A DNA stretch of 64,000 bases, taken from NCBI RefSeq assembly GCF_007859395.1, contig NZ_VOHD01000003.1, positions 1,099,028 to 1,163,027 of the forward strand. The letters are read 5' to 3'. Shown in pieces: positions 51,214 to 61,073 of this stretch; within the stretch, counting starts at the first letter, position 1, and each line of letters begins with the position of its first letter. The notes below the pieces were generated by a model. It was not told the DNA's origin. It saw only the letters and a list, made by a program, of their open reading frames with translations, and searched no databases. Made by a program: the position numbers and the translations under genes. This stretch comes from Planomicrobium sp. CPCC 101110 (GTDB taxonomy: Bacteria > Bacillota > Bacilli > Bacillales_A > Planococcaceae).

Positions 51214-53358
51214 ATGGTCCGAATGAATACTGAAGAACAAAAGAAACCGCTCGAGCAGTACGGGCGCAATATGGTGGAAGAAGCCAAATCCGGAAAAATG
51301 GATCCGGTTATTGGCCGTGATCAGGAAATACGCAATGTTATCCGTATTCTATCCCGGAAAACGAAAAACAACCCCGTGTTGATCGGCGAGCCAGGTGTCG
51401 GTAAAACGGCGATCGTTGAAGGGTTGGCCCAGCGCATTGTCCGCAATGACGTGCCTGAAGGCCTCAAGGAAAAGGTGATTTATGAGCTGGACATGAGCGC
51501 ATTGATCGCGGGGGCAAAATACCGAGGCGAGTTTGAGGAGCGGCTTAAAAGCGTATTGAAGCAGGTGAAAGACAGCGAAGGCCAAATCATTTTGTTCATC
51601 GATGAAATCCATACCATTGTCGGAGCCGGCAAAACCGAGGGTGCAATGGATGCAGGGAACATGTTGAAACCGATGCTTGCGCGTGGGGAATTGTTCTGCA
51701 TAGGCGCAACGACGCTTGATGAATACCGGATGCACATTGAAAAAGATCCGGCACTTGAACGGCGCTTCCAGCAAGTGATGGTGCGTGAACCTTCTGTCGA
51801 AGATACGGTTTCGATTTTGCGCGGTTTGAAAGAACGGTTTGAACTGCATCATGCTGTGCGCATCCATGACCGTGCCATCGTGGCGGCAGCGGCCATGTCC
51901 GACCGCTATATCACAGAACGTTTCCTGCCGGACAAAGCGATTGATTTGATAGACGAAGCATGCGCTATGATCCGCACTGAAATCGATTCGATGCCGCAAG
52001 AACTTGATGAAGCAACAAGACGGCTCATGCAGCTGGAAATTGAAGAGCAGGCATTGATGAAAGAAAAGGACTCGGCAAGCAAGTTGCGGCTTGAGACATT
52101 GCGCAAGGAAATTGCGGAACTGAAAGCGGCGTCTGCTGACATGCAAAAGCAATGGTCGGAAGAAAAAGAGTCTTTAAAGAAAATTCAGGCCATGCGGGAA
52201 CAGCTGGACCAATACCGCAGACAGCTTGAAGACGCAGAGAACAAGTATGACTTGAACGTAGCGGCTGAACTTCGGCACGGCAAGATTCCGGCGTTGGAGA
52301 AAGAGCTGGCGGGATTAGAAAAAAATCTGGAACATGGAGGGGCTGAGCGCCTTCTCCGCGAAGAAGTGACCGAAGAGGAGATTGCGGGCATTGTGGCACG
52401 CTGGACTGGTATACCTGTTACGAAGCTCGTGGAAGGCGAACGTGAAAAATTGCTGCGCCTTGACGAAACGCTGAAAGAGCGGGTCATCGGCCAAGACAAT
52501 GCAGTGCGTTTAGTGACTGAAGCTGTATGGCGTGCGCGAGCAGGCATAAAGGACGAACGGAAACCGATCGGATCATTTATCTTCCTGGGGCCGACCGGAG
52601 TAGGGAAAACCGAGCTTGCAAAATCGCTGGCTGCAAACCTGTTCGATTCTGAAGATCATTTTATCCGTATTGATATGTCGGAGTACATGGAAAAGCATAG
52701 TGTATCGCGTCTCGTCGGAGCGCCTCCAGGATATATCGGTTATGAAGAGGGAGGCCAACTGACAGAAGCGGTGCGGCGCAATCCGTATTCTGTTGTTCTG
52801 CTGGACGAAATAGAGAAGGCGCATCCGGATGTCGCCAACATTCTCCTGCAAATTCTGGATGATGGGCGCATCACAGACAGCCAAGGGCGCCTCGTCAACT
52901 TTTCGAACACAGTTGTCATTATGACTTCCAATATCGGTTCCGCTTTTATCGGTGATGAAAGCGACGAACACAATATCGAGGATATCGTCATGGCAGAACT
53001 TCGCCGGCATTTCAAACCAGAGCTGTTGAACCGCATCGATGACATAGTCATCTTCCATGCATTGAACAATTCGCATTTTTACGGCATTGCGAAAAAAATG
53101 CTGGCTGAACTGGCTGGCCGTATGCGCCAACAGCAAATCAGCCTGTCTGTCGATGATGCAGTAGTGGAGTACATTGTGGAAGCGGGCACCGATGCAGTGT
53201 TTGGGGCTCGCCCATTGAAACGCTTTATCCAACGGGAAATAGAAACTAACATCGCCCGGGAATTGATAAAAGGGGATGTAGAGCCGAACACGGGGCTGCA
53301 TTTGGGCATGGACAACAAGCAATTGAAAATCAGCAAAAAAGAAGCGCAATCCGAATGA
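51214..53358 (+). CDS. clpB: ClpB-type AAA+ disaggregase lacking the N-terminal domain
   Basis: From ATG 51214 (AAGGAGTGA upstream) the protein is 714 residues, against about 860 for full ClpB. It begins almost directly at the first AAA+ domain ([24 protein letters not shown]; Walker A GEPGVGKT, residues 58-65). It keeps the ClpB-type long coiled M domain ([22 protein letters not shown] ... NYDLN-like [16 protein letters not shown]), linker [14 protein letters not shown] and second AAA+ domain ([32 protein letters not shown]). No IGF/L-type ClpP loop is seen, so it is a disaggregase rather than a ClpP partner. The missing N domain normally helps bind substrates. A CtsR box controls it. Confidence 0.9.
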   Translation: MVRMNTEEQKKPLEQYGRNMVEEAKSGKMDPVIGRDQEIRNVIRILSRKTKNNPVLIGEPGVGKTAIVEGLAQRIVRNDVPEGLKEKVIYELDMSALIAGAKYRGEFEERLKSVLKQVKDSEGQIILFIDEIHTIVGAGKTEGAMDAGNMLKPMLARGELFCIGATTLDEYRMHIEKDPALERRFQQVMVREPSVEDTVSILRGLKERFELHHAVRIHDRAIVAAAAMSDRYITERFLPDKAIDLIDEACAMIRTEIDSMPQELDEATRRLMQLEIEEQALMKEKDSASKLRLETLRKEIAELKAASADMQKQWSEEKESLKKIQAMREQLDQYRRQLEDAENKYDLNVAAELRHGKIPALEKELAGLEKNLEHGGAERLLREEVTEEEIAGIVARWTGIPVTKLVEGEREKLLRLDETLKERVIGQDNAVRLVTEAVWRARAGIKDERKPIGSFIFLGPTGVGKTELAKSLAANLFDSEDHFIRIDMSEYMEKHSVSRLVGAPPGYIGYEEGGQLTEAVRRNPYSVVLLDEIEKAHPDVANILLQILDDGRITDSQGRLVNFSNTVVIMTSNIGSAFIGDESDEHNIEDIVMAELRRHFKPELLNRIDDIVIFHALNNSHFYGIAKKMLAELAGRMRQQQISLSVDDAVVEYIVEAGTDAVFGARPLKRFIQREIETNIARELIKGDVEPNTGLHLGMDNKQLKISKKEAQSE

Positions 53359-53377
53359 CGGATTGCGCTTCTTTTTA
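53341..53377 (+). terminator. Terminator overlapping the clpB stop
   Basis: GAAGCGCAATCCG AATGA CGGATTGCGCTTC stem followed by TTTTT. Confidence 0.92.
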
Positions 53378-53563
53378 TTAATGTTTTTCTGGTGCCGGGC
53401 TGTCCGGAATGATTGAAGAAAGGATAAAGATCAACACTGAAACAACCAAAGAAATGTAAACGCCATTCATAAAGTCGAAGTGAACGTTTTGTACAGCGCT
53501 TACTACATAGTTAAGCAACGAAATTAATAAAAATGACCATAAGAAAGTTCCAATAAATTTCAT
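53378..53563 (-). CDS. Small two-helix membrane protein (YjzD/DUF2929-like)
   Basis: The 61-residue protein has two membrane helices (FIGTFLWSFLLISLLNYVVSAV and VYISLVVSVLIFILSSII) and a short polar tail. It resembles the YjzD/DUF2929 group, which in Bacillus is encoded near fabH-fabF as here. AGGTG lies upstream of the ATG on the minus strand. Function unknown. Confidence 0.75.
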   Translation of the reverse strand: MKFIGTFLWSFLLISLLNYVVSAVQNVHFDFMNGVYISLVVSVLIFILSSIIPDSPAPEKH

Positions 53564-53673
53564 CTAATTTCACCTCTACATAAAATATCTTTAATCATCA
53601 TATCATACGCGCCAACTGACAGAAAGAATGTTTCGCTTTTTTAGCGATATTTTGTCGGAAGTATGTCAATCAG

Positions 53674-53702
53674 TTGAAAAAATGCAGTCGTTAACGTATT
53701 AT
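53674..53702 (+). promoter_or_regulatory. Sigma-A promoter of fabH-fabF
   Basis: TTGAAA at 53674-53679, exactly 17 bases, TATTAT at 53697-53702. Confidence 0.8.
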
Positions 53703-53719
53703 TAATACCAGGTACTAAT
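53701..53719 (+). promoter_or_regulatory. FapR operator
   Basis: ATTAATACCAGGTACTAAT is an inverted repeat that closely matches the FapR box (TTAGTACCTxxTACTAA type) and starts at the end of the -10. FapR represses fatty-acid synthesis genes until malonyl-CoA rises. Confidence 0.88.
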
Positions 53720-53750
53720 AAGTGATGATAAGTGAAAAGAGGGGCTATCG

Positions 53751-54686
53751 ATGAATGCAGGAATAATCGGTATTGGCAGATGTCTGCCGGAAGATAGATT
53801 AACGAACTTCGACTTGGAAAAACGTATGGATACATCGGATGAGTGGATCCGCACAATGACAGGCATAGAAGAACGCCGGATTGCCAGGGATGAGCAAGAC
53901 ACATCGCATATGGCGAGAGAAGCTGCCCAAAAGGCGATAGAAGATGCGGGAATTGACCCTGCTGAAATCGGCTTGATCTTGGTTGCTACAGTTACCGGAG
54001 ATCAGCCATTTCCATCTATGGCCTGCATGATCCAGCAAGAGATCGGTGCCGTCCACGCAGCGGCAATGGATCTTTCGGCCGCTTGTGCGGGCTTTATGTA
54101 CGGGGCGGTCACAGCAAAACAGTTTATCGAATCTGATGTATATAAATATGTATTGGTTGTCGGCGTCGAAAAACTATCAAAGATTACAAATTGGGAAGAC
54201 CGGAATACTGCGGTCCTGTTCGGTGATGGAGCTGGAGCGGCTGTTTTGGGGAAAGTCTCGGACGGCAGAGGAATTTTGTCGTTTGAACTCGGAGCAGACG
54301 GCAGCGGCGGAAAACATTTGATTCAGGAAGATAAATACCTGCAGATGAACGGCCGGGAAGTGTTTAAATTCGCAGTACGCCAAATGGGCGAATCAGCTGA
54401 AGCGGTGATTGAAAAAGCCGGGCTGACAAAAGAAGATGTCGACTTCCTGATTCCTCATCAGGCCAATATCCGCATTATGGAAGCATCCCGTACTCGTCTG
54501 GATCTTCCAATTGAAAAAATGTCGAAAACGATTCATAAATACGGCAATACATCGGCTGCGTCAATTCCGATTTCACTCGTAGAAGATGTGGAAGAAGGCC
54601 GGATCAAAGATGACGATCTAGTTGTCATGGTCGGGTTCGGCGGCGGATTGACATGGGGCGCAATTGCCATGAGATGGGGCAAATAA
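53751..54686 (+). CDS. fabH: 3-oxoacyl-ACP synthase III
   Basis: The 311-residue enzyme starts fatty-acid chains by joining acyl-CoA to malonyl-ACP. The catalytic triad is present: Cys112 in DLSAACAGF, His in [11 protein letters not shown] and Asn in [18 protein letters not shown] precedes ATG. It forms an operon with fabF under a FapR box. Confidence 0.96.
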   Translation: MNAGIIGIGRCLPEDRLTNFDLEKRMDTSDEWIRTMTGIEERRIARDEQDTSHMAREAAQKAIEDAGIDPAEIGLILVATVTGDQPFPSMACMIQQEIGAVHAAAMDLSAACAGFMYGAVTAKQFIESDVYKYVLVVGVEKLSKITNWEDRNTAVLFGDGAGAAVLGKVSDGRGILSFELGADGSGGKHLIQEDKYLQMNGREVFKFAVRQMGESAEAVIEKAGLTKEDVDFLIPHQANIRIMEASRTRLDLPIEKMSKTIHKYGNTSAASIPISLVEDVEEGRIKDDDLVVMVGFGGGLTWGAIAMRWGK

Positions 54687-54713
54687 TAAGATATGCGAAA
54701 GGAAGAAAATAGA

Positions 54714-55955
54714 ATGTCGAATCGTCGTGTAGTCATTACAGGTATGGGCGCTGTAACGCCGCTAGGGAATAATGTGGAATCCACATGGGAAGGCATTAAG
54801 GCGGGTAAATCGGGAATCGGTCCTTTGACAAGGCTTGATACAGAGAAATTCCCGGCAAAAATTGCCGCTGAAGTGAGAGATTTTTCTATTGAAGATTACA
54901 TTGAGAAGAAAGAAGCACGCAAAATGGATCGTTTTACACATTACGCGCTTGCTTCTTCAATAATGGCGATGAAAGATGCAGGTTTGGAATTAGACGAAAA
55001 AACAGCGCTCCGTACGGGAGTGTGGATTGGATCTGGAATCGGCGGTATGGAAACCATTGAAAACCAGATGGATGTGCTGAATGATCGTGGCGTTCGCCGC
55101 ATCAGCCCATTTTTGATTCCGATGATCATTCCGGATATGGCGTCTGGCCAAGTATCGATTTACTTCGGGGCCAAAGGGATCAATTCTTGTTCGGTAACTG
55201 CATGTGCTTCTGGAACGAATTCCATCGGTGATGCGTTCAAAGTCATTCAGCGAGGAGACGCTGATGTCATGATTTCTGGCGGTGCAGAAGCTCCGATTAC
55301 AAGACTTTCGGTTGCAGGCTTTACCGCAAACACAGCTTTAACCACGAATGAAGATGTGGCTACCGCTTCACGGCCATTTGACAAAAACCGTGATGGATTT
55401 GTTATTGGGGAAGGTGCCGGCATTGTTATTTTAGAAGAGTATGAACACGCAAAAGCGCGTGGCGCCAAAATTTATGCCGAAATGATTGGCTATGGCTCGA
55501 CCGGAGATGCACACCACATCACTGCACCGGCGCCAGGCGGAGAAGGCGCAGCGCGTGCAATGGTCCAGGCCATTGAAGACGCTGGCATCGATAGAACAGA
55601 TATCGGTTATATCAACGCCCATGGCACAAGCACACCTTACAACGATTTGTTTGAAACGATGGCGGTCAAATCAGTGTTTGAAGAACATGCATACAAACTT
55701 GGCATGAGCTCAACCAAATCAATGACGGGCCATTTGCTTGGAGCAGCTGGAGGAATTGAAGCGATTTTCACGGCTTTAGCGCTGAAAGAAGGCATCATGC
55801 CTCCAACTACAAACTACGGTACACCGGATGAAGAATGTGATTTGGATTATGTGGCAAACGAAGCACGCAAAGCCGATCTTGCTTATGCAATGAGCAATTC
55901 ACTTGGTTTTGGCGGCCATAACGCGTCAATAGTCATGAAAAAATTTGAAGAATAA
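54714..55955 (+). CDS. fabF: 3-oxoacyl-ACP synthase II
   Basis: From ATG 54714 (AAAGGAAG nine bases upstream) the enzyme is 413 residues, the normal FabF length. It elongates acyl-ACP chains. The Cys-His-His set is visible in [23 protein letters not shown] and [12 protein letters not shown]. The seven codons from 54693 lack a ribosome site. It follows fabH by 27 bases. Confidence 0.96.
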   Translation: MSNRRVVITGMGAVTPLGNNVESTWEGIKAGKSGIGPLTRLDTEKFPAKIAAEVRDFSIEDYIEKKEARKMDRFTHYALASSIMAMKDAGLELDEKTALRTGVWIGSGIGGMETIENQMDVLNDRGVRRISPFLIPMIIPDMASGQVSIYFGAKGINSCSVTACASGTNSIGDAFKVIQRGDADVMISGGAEAPITRLSVAGFTANTALTTNEDVATASRPFDKNRDGFVIGEGAGIVILEEYEHAKARGAKIYAEMIGYGSTGDAHHITAPAPGGEGAARAMVQAIEDAGIDRTDIGYINAHGTSTPYNDLFETMAVKSVFEEHAYKLGMSSTKSMTGHLLGAAGGIEAIFTALALKEGIMPPTTNYGTPDEECDLDYVANEARKADLAYAMSNSLGFGGHNASIVMKKFEE

Positions 55956-55961
55956 TTTATG

Positions 55962-55993
55962 AACACCTTGCCGTTACGGCAAGGTGTTTTTTG
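55962..55993 (+). terminator. Terminator of fabHF
   Basis: AACACCTTGCCG TTA CGGCAAGGTGTT stem with T-run. Confidence 0.92.
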
Positions 55994-56065
55994 TGCTTTT
56001 ATACAAAAAAGAAAGGGATAAACCGATGAATAGAAAGAAAATTTATAAAACTTTATAAAAACATA

Positions 56066-56094
56066 TTGAACTTGTAATACTTTTGTAATAAAAT
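56066..56094 (+). promoter_or_regulatory. Sigma-A promoter of the opp operon
   Basis: TTGAAC at 56066-56071, 17 bases, TAAAAT at 56089-56094; the operon's first ribosome site is 40 bases downstream. Confidence 0.7.
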
Positions 56095-56139
56095 TTGAAT
56101 TAGTAAGAATTGCCAGAAAATAATTTAAGAGGTGTTCAA

Positions 56140-57192
56140 ATGTCTGCTAACTATGCATCAAATCACCAGACACCCCTTCTTCAAGTGAAAAATCTCCAGA
56201 CGGGTTTCAAGATTGATGGGGATTACTTTAATGCAGTAGAAGGTGTTTCATTTAATATTCAACGCAAGCAAATTGTAGGCGTCGTAGGTGAGTCCGGCTG
56301 CGGAAAAAGTGTAATGTCCTTATCTATCATGCAGCTTTTGCCGGCAGGAATAGGAAAAATACGGGGCGGAGAAATTGAATTTGAAGGCGAAGCCATATCT
56401 AAGCTGTCCGACAAAAAGATGAACAACATTAGAGGGAAGGATATCTCAATGATTTTCCAGGAGCCGATGACATCATTGAACCCTGTATTTACCATCGGTT
56501 ATCAGATACAAGAAGTCATCTTGAATCATGAGAAAATCTCTAAAAAAGAAGCGCGCAACCGCTCGATATCCCTTCTGAAAAGTGTAGGAATTCCGCGGGC
56601 AGACAAAATTGTTGACGAATATCCCCATCAATTGTCCGGGGGAATGAGGCAACGGGTGATGATTGCGATGGCGATCGCGTGCCAGCCGAAATTGCTTATT
56701 GCAGATGAGCCGACTACTGCATTGGATGTGACTGTACAGGCGCAAATTCTGGAACTGTTAAAAAGCATCCAAGAAGCTAATGATATGTCAATCATTCTGA
56801 TCACACATGATTTAGGCGTTGTGGCGGAAATTTGTGATGAAGTTCTGGTGATGTATGCGGGGAAAATCGTTGAACGTGCAAACGTGGAAGAGCTTTTCAA
56901 TAATCCGAAGCACCCATATACCGACCTTCTGATGAAAGCCATACCGAAAATGGATGAAGATGTTGAAAAGCTGGCTACAATTGACGGCCTGGTTCCTTCT
57001 ATCACCAACATGCCGCAAGTCGGCTGCCGCTTTTCCAACCGCTGCCCGAAAGCGATGCCGGAATGCATGACAATAACCCCGCAGCTTGGGGAAGTTGCCG
57101 CGGGGCATGAAGCGGCTTGCCTGTTATACGATTCAAGTTGGCCTTCTGGAGAAAAGCGCCAAAAAGAAAGGGAGGGTGCATCCGCTGTATGA
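56140..57192 (+). CDS. oppD: Oligopeptide/dipeptide ABC transporter ATPase (OppD type)
   Basis: From ATG 56140 (AAGAGGTG upstream) the protein is 350 residues, with Walker A GESGCGKSV, signature LSGGMRQRVMIAMA, Walker B LLIADEPTTALD, and the C-terminal Opp/Dpp extension with CRFSNRCPKAMPEC, where several members carry an iron-sulfur site. It is the first gene of a five-gene operon and overlaps oppF by four bases (ATGA). Confidence 0.93.
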   Translation: MSANYASNHQTPLLQVKNLQTGFKIDGDYFNAVEGVSFNIQRKQIVGVVGESGCGKSVMSLSIMQLLPAGIGKIRGGEIEFEGEAISKLSDKKMNNIRGKDISMIFQEPMTSLNPVFTIGYQIQEVILNHEKISKKEARNRSISLLKSVGIPRADKIVDEYPHQLSGGMRQRVMIAMAIACQPKLLIADEPTTALDVTVQAQILELLKSIQEANDMSIILITHDLGVVAEICDEVLVMYAGKIVERANVEELFNNPKHPYTDLLMKAIPKMDEDVEKLATIDGLVPSITNMPQVGCRFSNRCPKAMPECMTITPQLGEVAAGHEAACLLYDSSWPSGEKRQKEREGASAV

Positions 57193-58199
57193 CAACAAGA
57201 GACTTTATACAGGAACGAATAGACAGCCTCCAGAACCGTGATGTGCTGTTAGAGGTGCAGAACTTAAAGACCTATTACCCCGTTACAGGAGGCTTCTTCA
57301 AGAGGGTTGTCGGGAATGTGAAGGCGGTGGATGATGTCTCGTTCTCCGTCCGAAAAGGAGAAACGCTTGGCTTGGTAGGCGAATCCGGATGTGGAAAATC
57401 GACTACCGGCCGCACCATCTTGAGGCTTCTGAAACCGACTGATGGGAAAATTTTGTTTGAAGGCAAGGACATCACCAAAATCTCAGGTTCTAGGCTTCAA
57501 AAAGCGCGGCGCGATTTTCAAATGGTTTTCCAAGATCCTTATGCGTCGCTCAACCCGATGCAGATGGTAGGCGATATTGTAGCCGAGCCGATCCTTAATT
57601 ATGAAAAGCGAAGCAGAAAGGAATTGGAACCGGAGATCAAGAAGTTATTGACTCGCGTCGGCCTGCCAGAAGAAGCTTATTATAAATATGCGCACGAATT
57701 TTCCGGTGGACAACGGCAGCGGATAGGGATTGCCCGCGCCTTGGCTCTGAATCCGAAATTGATAGTAGCGGATGAACCTGTTTCTGCACTAGATGTATCT
57801 GTGCAATCCCAAGTTTTGAACTTGCTGAAAGAGCTGCAAATCGAATTTGATTTGACTTATCTGTTTATTGCGCACGATCTTAGCGTAGTAAAGCATATGA
57901 GCGATCGAATCGGAGTGATGTATTTGGGCAATCTCGTTGAGCTTGCTTCAAATAGAGATTTATACAGAGAGCCGCTTCACCCTTACACCCAAGCCCTGAT
58001 TTCTGCGATTCCGGAACCAAATACGGCGATCAAGAAAGAACGGATTGTGTTGAAAGGGGATGTGCCAAGCCCGCAAAATCCGCCGACCGGCTGTCCGTTC
58101 CATACGCGCTGCCCTATGGCGATGGAAGTTTGTTCCAAAGACAAGCCTCTATTAACAGAAGTGCGGCCAGGCCATCACGTAGCATGCCATTTGTATTGA
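57189..58199 (+). CDS. oppF: Oligopeptide/dipeptide ABC transporter ATPase (OppF type)
   Basis: From ATG 57189 the protein is 336 residues: Walker A GESGCGKSTTGR, QMVFQDPYASLNPMQ, signature FSGGQRQRIGIARAL, Walker B LIVADEPVSALDVS, and the C-terminal PTGCPFHTRCPMAMEVC motif. It pairs with OppD to power peptide uptake. GGGAGGGTG lies about ten bases before ATG, inside oppD. Confidence 0.93.
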   Translation: MTTRDFIQERIDSLQNRDVLLEVQNLKTYYPVTGGFFKRVVGNVKAVDDVSFSVRKGETLGLVGESGCGKSTTGRTILRLLKPTDGKILFEGKDITKISGSRLQKARRDFQMVFQDPYASLNPMQMVGDIVAEPILNYEKRSRKELEPEIKKLLTRVGLPEEAYYKYAHEFSGGQRQRIGIARALALNPKLIVADEPVSALDVSVQSQVLNLLKELQIEFDLTYLFIAHDLSVVKHMSDRIGVMYLGNLVELASNRDLYREPLHPYTQALISAIPEPNTAIKKERIVLKGDVPSPQNPPTGCPFHTRCPMAMEVCSKDKPLLTEVRPGHHVACHLY

Positions 58200-58226
58200 T
58201 CAAAAAAAATTTTTAGGGGGAACAAC

Positions 58227-59945
58227 ATGAAGAACAAATCCTTGCTTGTGCTTTTTGCTATGCTTCTAGTCGTATCTGCGTTCTTGGCAGCATGCGGCGG
58301 TGGCGGCAGTAATGAAGCGTCCAATGAATCAAACACTAAGGAAAATGCAGCAGAAGGCGAGCCGCAAAAAGGCGGAACATTGGTCTATGGGATTGATGCA
58401 CCGCCAGAAGGACTGTTCAATGCAGCATTCTACGGAATTGCAACAGATGCAGAAGTTATTGCTCTCTATGATGAAGCTCTGATCGAATATAACGAAAAAT
58501 TAGAGCCGATCCCGAACGTCGCGTCTTGGGAAACCGAGGATAACAAAGAATTCACATTCACATTTAAAGAAGGCGTAAAATGGCATAACGGCGAAGAACT
58601 TACAGTCAATGACTGGGTTTTCGCGCTTGAAACTATTGCAAACAAAGACTATGACGGCCCTCGTTACACAAATGTCCAAACAATTGAAGGGGCTGAAGCT
58701 TTCCGCAACGGAGAAGCAGATTCAATCTCTGGAATTGAAGTAATCAGCGATTACGAAATCAAAATCACATTTGATGAGGCACGCGTCAACAACTTGACTA
58801 ACCTTTGGGCATACCCGCTTCCAGAATCAGTTCTTGGGGATGTGCCGGTAGCTGAAATGTCGGCATCAGAATGGGTGCGTACGACTCCGATCGGAATCGG
58901 GCCATTCAAAGTCGATAAAATTGTTCCTGGCGAGTCAGTGGAATTCTCAAAAAATGAAGAATATTGGAATGGCGATGTAAATCTTGACAAAATCATTTTG
59001 CGCGTCATCGACAACACTTCTGTTGTAGGGGCTTTGCAGAATGGCGATGTTGACATGATTTCCCTTCAACCGGTCACTGCTCCTGAAGTAAAACCGCTTG
59101 AAAACATCAATATCACAACTTATCCGGGGCTTACTTACTATTATGTAGGATTCAAGCTGGGCAAGTTTGATAGTGAAAAACAGACAATTACAGAAGAACT
59201 TCCAAAATACCAAAGCAAAGAATTGCGTCAAGCAATGATGTACGCGATGAACCGCCAAGAATGGGTGGATGCCTTCTTCTTCGGTTACGCGAACGTTGTC
59301 AACAAGCCGGTTCCATCTGCACACTGGAACGCTGCTGATGACAGTGAGTTGAACACATACGAATACGATCCAGAAAAAGCGAAGCAGATTTTGGATGATG
59401 CCGGCTATGTAGATACAAATGGCGATGGCTTCCGCGAAGACCCGAATGGTGACGAGTTTGTTGTTAAATTCTCTCACTACGCTACGGGCAACCCGACATT
59501 TGAATCCCGCGCCCAAGCAATCACGCAATATTGGGAAGCTGTAGGCCTTAAATCTGAACTTGAAATGGTAGAAGTTAACTTGTACTACGAAATGGTTGAA
59601 AAAGATGATCCTGCTATCGAAACATTCTTTGGCGGCTGGGGAACTGGTGTAGATCCAGATCCATCTGGTTTATGGAAAGCGGATCAATTGTGGAACTACC
59701 CACGCTATAACAACCCAGAATCTGATAAGTTGCTCGATGATGCATTGAACATTGATATCGTTGGTGATGATCAAGAAAAACGCAAAGAGTTGTACGTTGA
59801 ATGGCAGAAGATTGTCAACGAAGATCTTCCGATGCTTTATATTGCAGAACTTGAAGAAATTGTTGCATTGAACAAACGTGTAGGCGGGGCTACTTATGAT
59901 GTTTCCGGACAGAATAACCCAGCTGAATGGTATGTAACAGAATAA
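58227..59945 (+). CDS. oppA: Oligopeptide ABC transporter substrate-binding lipoprotein (OppA type)
   Basis: The 572-residue lipoprotein has lipobox LAAC (Cys22 region), a Gly/Asn/Ser linker, and an SBP_bac_5 fold (TFTFKEGVKWHNGEELTVNDWVFALE, TPIGIGPFKVDKIVPGESVEFSKNEEYW, YVGFKLGKFD, LRQAMMYAMNRQEW, FFGGWGTGVDPDPSGLW). It captures peptides outside the membrane. The hairpin after it may set the balance with the permease genes. Confidence 0.93.
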   Translation: MKNKSLLVLFAMLLVVSAFLAACGGGGSNEASNESNTKENAAEGEPQKGGTLVYGIDAPPEGLFNAAFYGIATDAEVIALYDEALIEYNEKLEPIPNVASWETEDNKEFTFTFKEGVKWHNGEELTVNDWVFALETIANKDYDGPRYTNVQTIEGAEAFRNGEADSISGIEVISDYEIKITFDEARVNNLTNLWAYPLPESVLGDVPVAEMSASEWVRTTPIGIGPFKVDKIVPGESVEFSKNEEYWNGDVNLDKIILRVIDNTSVVGALQNGDVDMISLQPVTAPEVKPLENINITTYPGLTYYYVGFKLGKFDSEKQTITEELPKYQSKELRQAMMYAMNRQEWVDAFFFGYANVVNKPVPSAHWNAADDSELNTYEYDPEKAKQILDDAGYVDTNGDGFREDPNGDEFVVKFSHYATGNPTFESRAQAITQYWEAVGLKSELEMVEVNLYYEMVEKDDPAIETFFGGWGTGVDPDPSGLWKADQLWNYPRYNNPESDKLLDDALNIDIVGDDQEKRKELYVEWQKIVNEDLPMLYIAELEEIVALNKRVGGATYDVSGQNNPAEWYVTE

Positions 59946-59953
59946 TAAGAAAA

Positions 59954-59991
59954 ATTTTCAACGATGGGTTTTCAAACCCATCGTTGAAAAT
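59954..59991 (+). terminator. Intergenic hairpin between oppA and oppB
   Basis: A perfect 17-bp inverted repeat (TTTTCAACGATGGGTTT / AAACCCATCGTTGAAAA) around a TC loop, followed only by TGATTTT. Likely a partial terminator or 3' mRNA stabiliser that gives more binding protein than permease. Confidence 0.7.
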
Positions 59992-60098
59992 GATTTTAAA
60001 GCTCTTATGCACGGTAAGGAGTGTTTGACAGCAACATCAAATAACTCTTGCCGTGCCGGAGAGCCCAGCTAAGAACGATACAGACAAGGAGAGTATAC

Positions 60099-61064
60099 AT
60101 GCTGAAATATTCAATAAGACGATTGCTTGGAATGATTCCTATGCTCATCCTGATATCCATAGTGGTTTTTTCTTTAGCCAAATTGATGCCTGGAGATTCT
60201 TTAAGCGGCGAAATCGATCCTCTTAATACAAATCCGGAATATATTGAAGAGATGCGGGAGAAATTAGGATACAACGATCCTCTCCCTGTCCAGTATTTCA
60301 ACTGGATTACAGGTTTTATGCAAGGGGATTTTGGCAAATCCACAAAGTATAAAACCCCTGTTGCAGAAGTAATCATGGAAAAAATTCCGAATACCCTTTT
60401 CTTGGGTATCATGGCGTTGGTAATCACCTATATATTAGCTTTTCTAATGGGAATGTATTCGGGCAGAAAACCGTATACCATAGGGGACAATGCAATAGCA
60501 GGCATCAACTACATCATGCTTGCCATTCCTTCTTTTGTCGCTGCAGTTTTCGCCATCTACTTTTTTGCCTTCCAGTTGAACTGGTTCCCTTTCGGCGGCT
60601 CGGTTGATATTGTCGTTGAAGAAGGTACGCCCGAATACTGGTTGAGCAGATTGCATCATGTATTATTGCCAGCCATTGTTCTTGGTGCCATGAGTACGGC
60701 TTCCTATACTCAGTTTCTGCGGAACGACATCATCGAGAATTCCCGGAAAGACTATGTCCGGACAGCCCGGGCAAAAGGTACGGCAATCAGCAAAATTTAT
60801 AATGTCCATATTTTGCGAAACTCGATTATCCCGCTTGTTACGTTTTTAGGTTTTGATTTTGCCGCCTTGATTGGCGGGGCGATTATCACAGAAACAATCT
60901 TCACTTATCCGGGCATCGGCCAATTGTTCTTGGATTCAGTTAGCTCGAGAGATTATCCAACATTGATGGCGTTGACCATGCTGTTGTCATTCTTGACGCT
61001 GGCAGGCAACTTGTTGGCAGATTTACTATATGGAATTGTGGATCCGCGGATTCGATTGGATTAA
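60099..61064 (+). CDS. oppB: Oligopeptide ABC transporter permease (OppB type)
   Basis: From ATG 60099 (AAGGAGAG upstream) the protein is 321 residues with six membrane helices and the BPD_transp_1 pattern: MLKYSIRRLLGMIPMLILISIVVFSL, DFGKSTKY, and the EAA loop DYVRTARAKGTAISKIYNVHILRNSIIPLVT. Pairs with OppC. Confidence 0.93.
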   Translation: MLKYSIRRLLGMIPMLILISIVVFSLAKLMPGDSLSGEIDPLNTNPEYIEEMREKLGYNDPLPVQYFNWITGFMQGDFGKSTKYKTPVAEVIMEKIPNTLFLGIMALVITYILAFLMGMYSGRKPYTIGDNAIAGINYIMLAIPSFVAAVFAIYFFAFQLNWFPFGGSVDIVVEEGTPEYWLSRLHHVLLPAIVLGAMSTASYTQFLRNDIIENSRKDYVRTARAKGTAISKIYNVHILRNSIIPLVTFLGFDFAALIGGAIITETIFTYPGIGQLFLDSVSSRDYPTLMALTMLLSFLTLAGNLLADLLYGIVDPRIRLD

Positions 61065-61073
61065 GGAGGAAGC

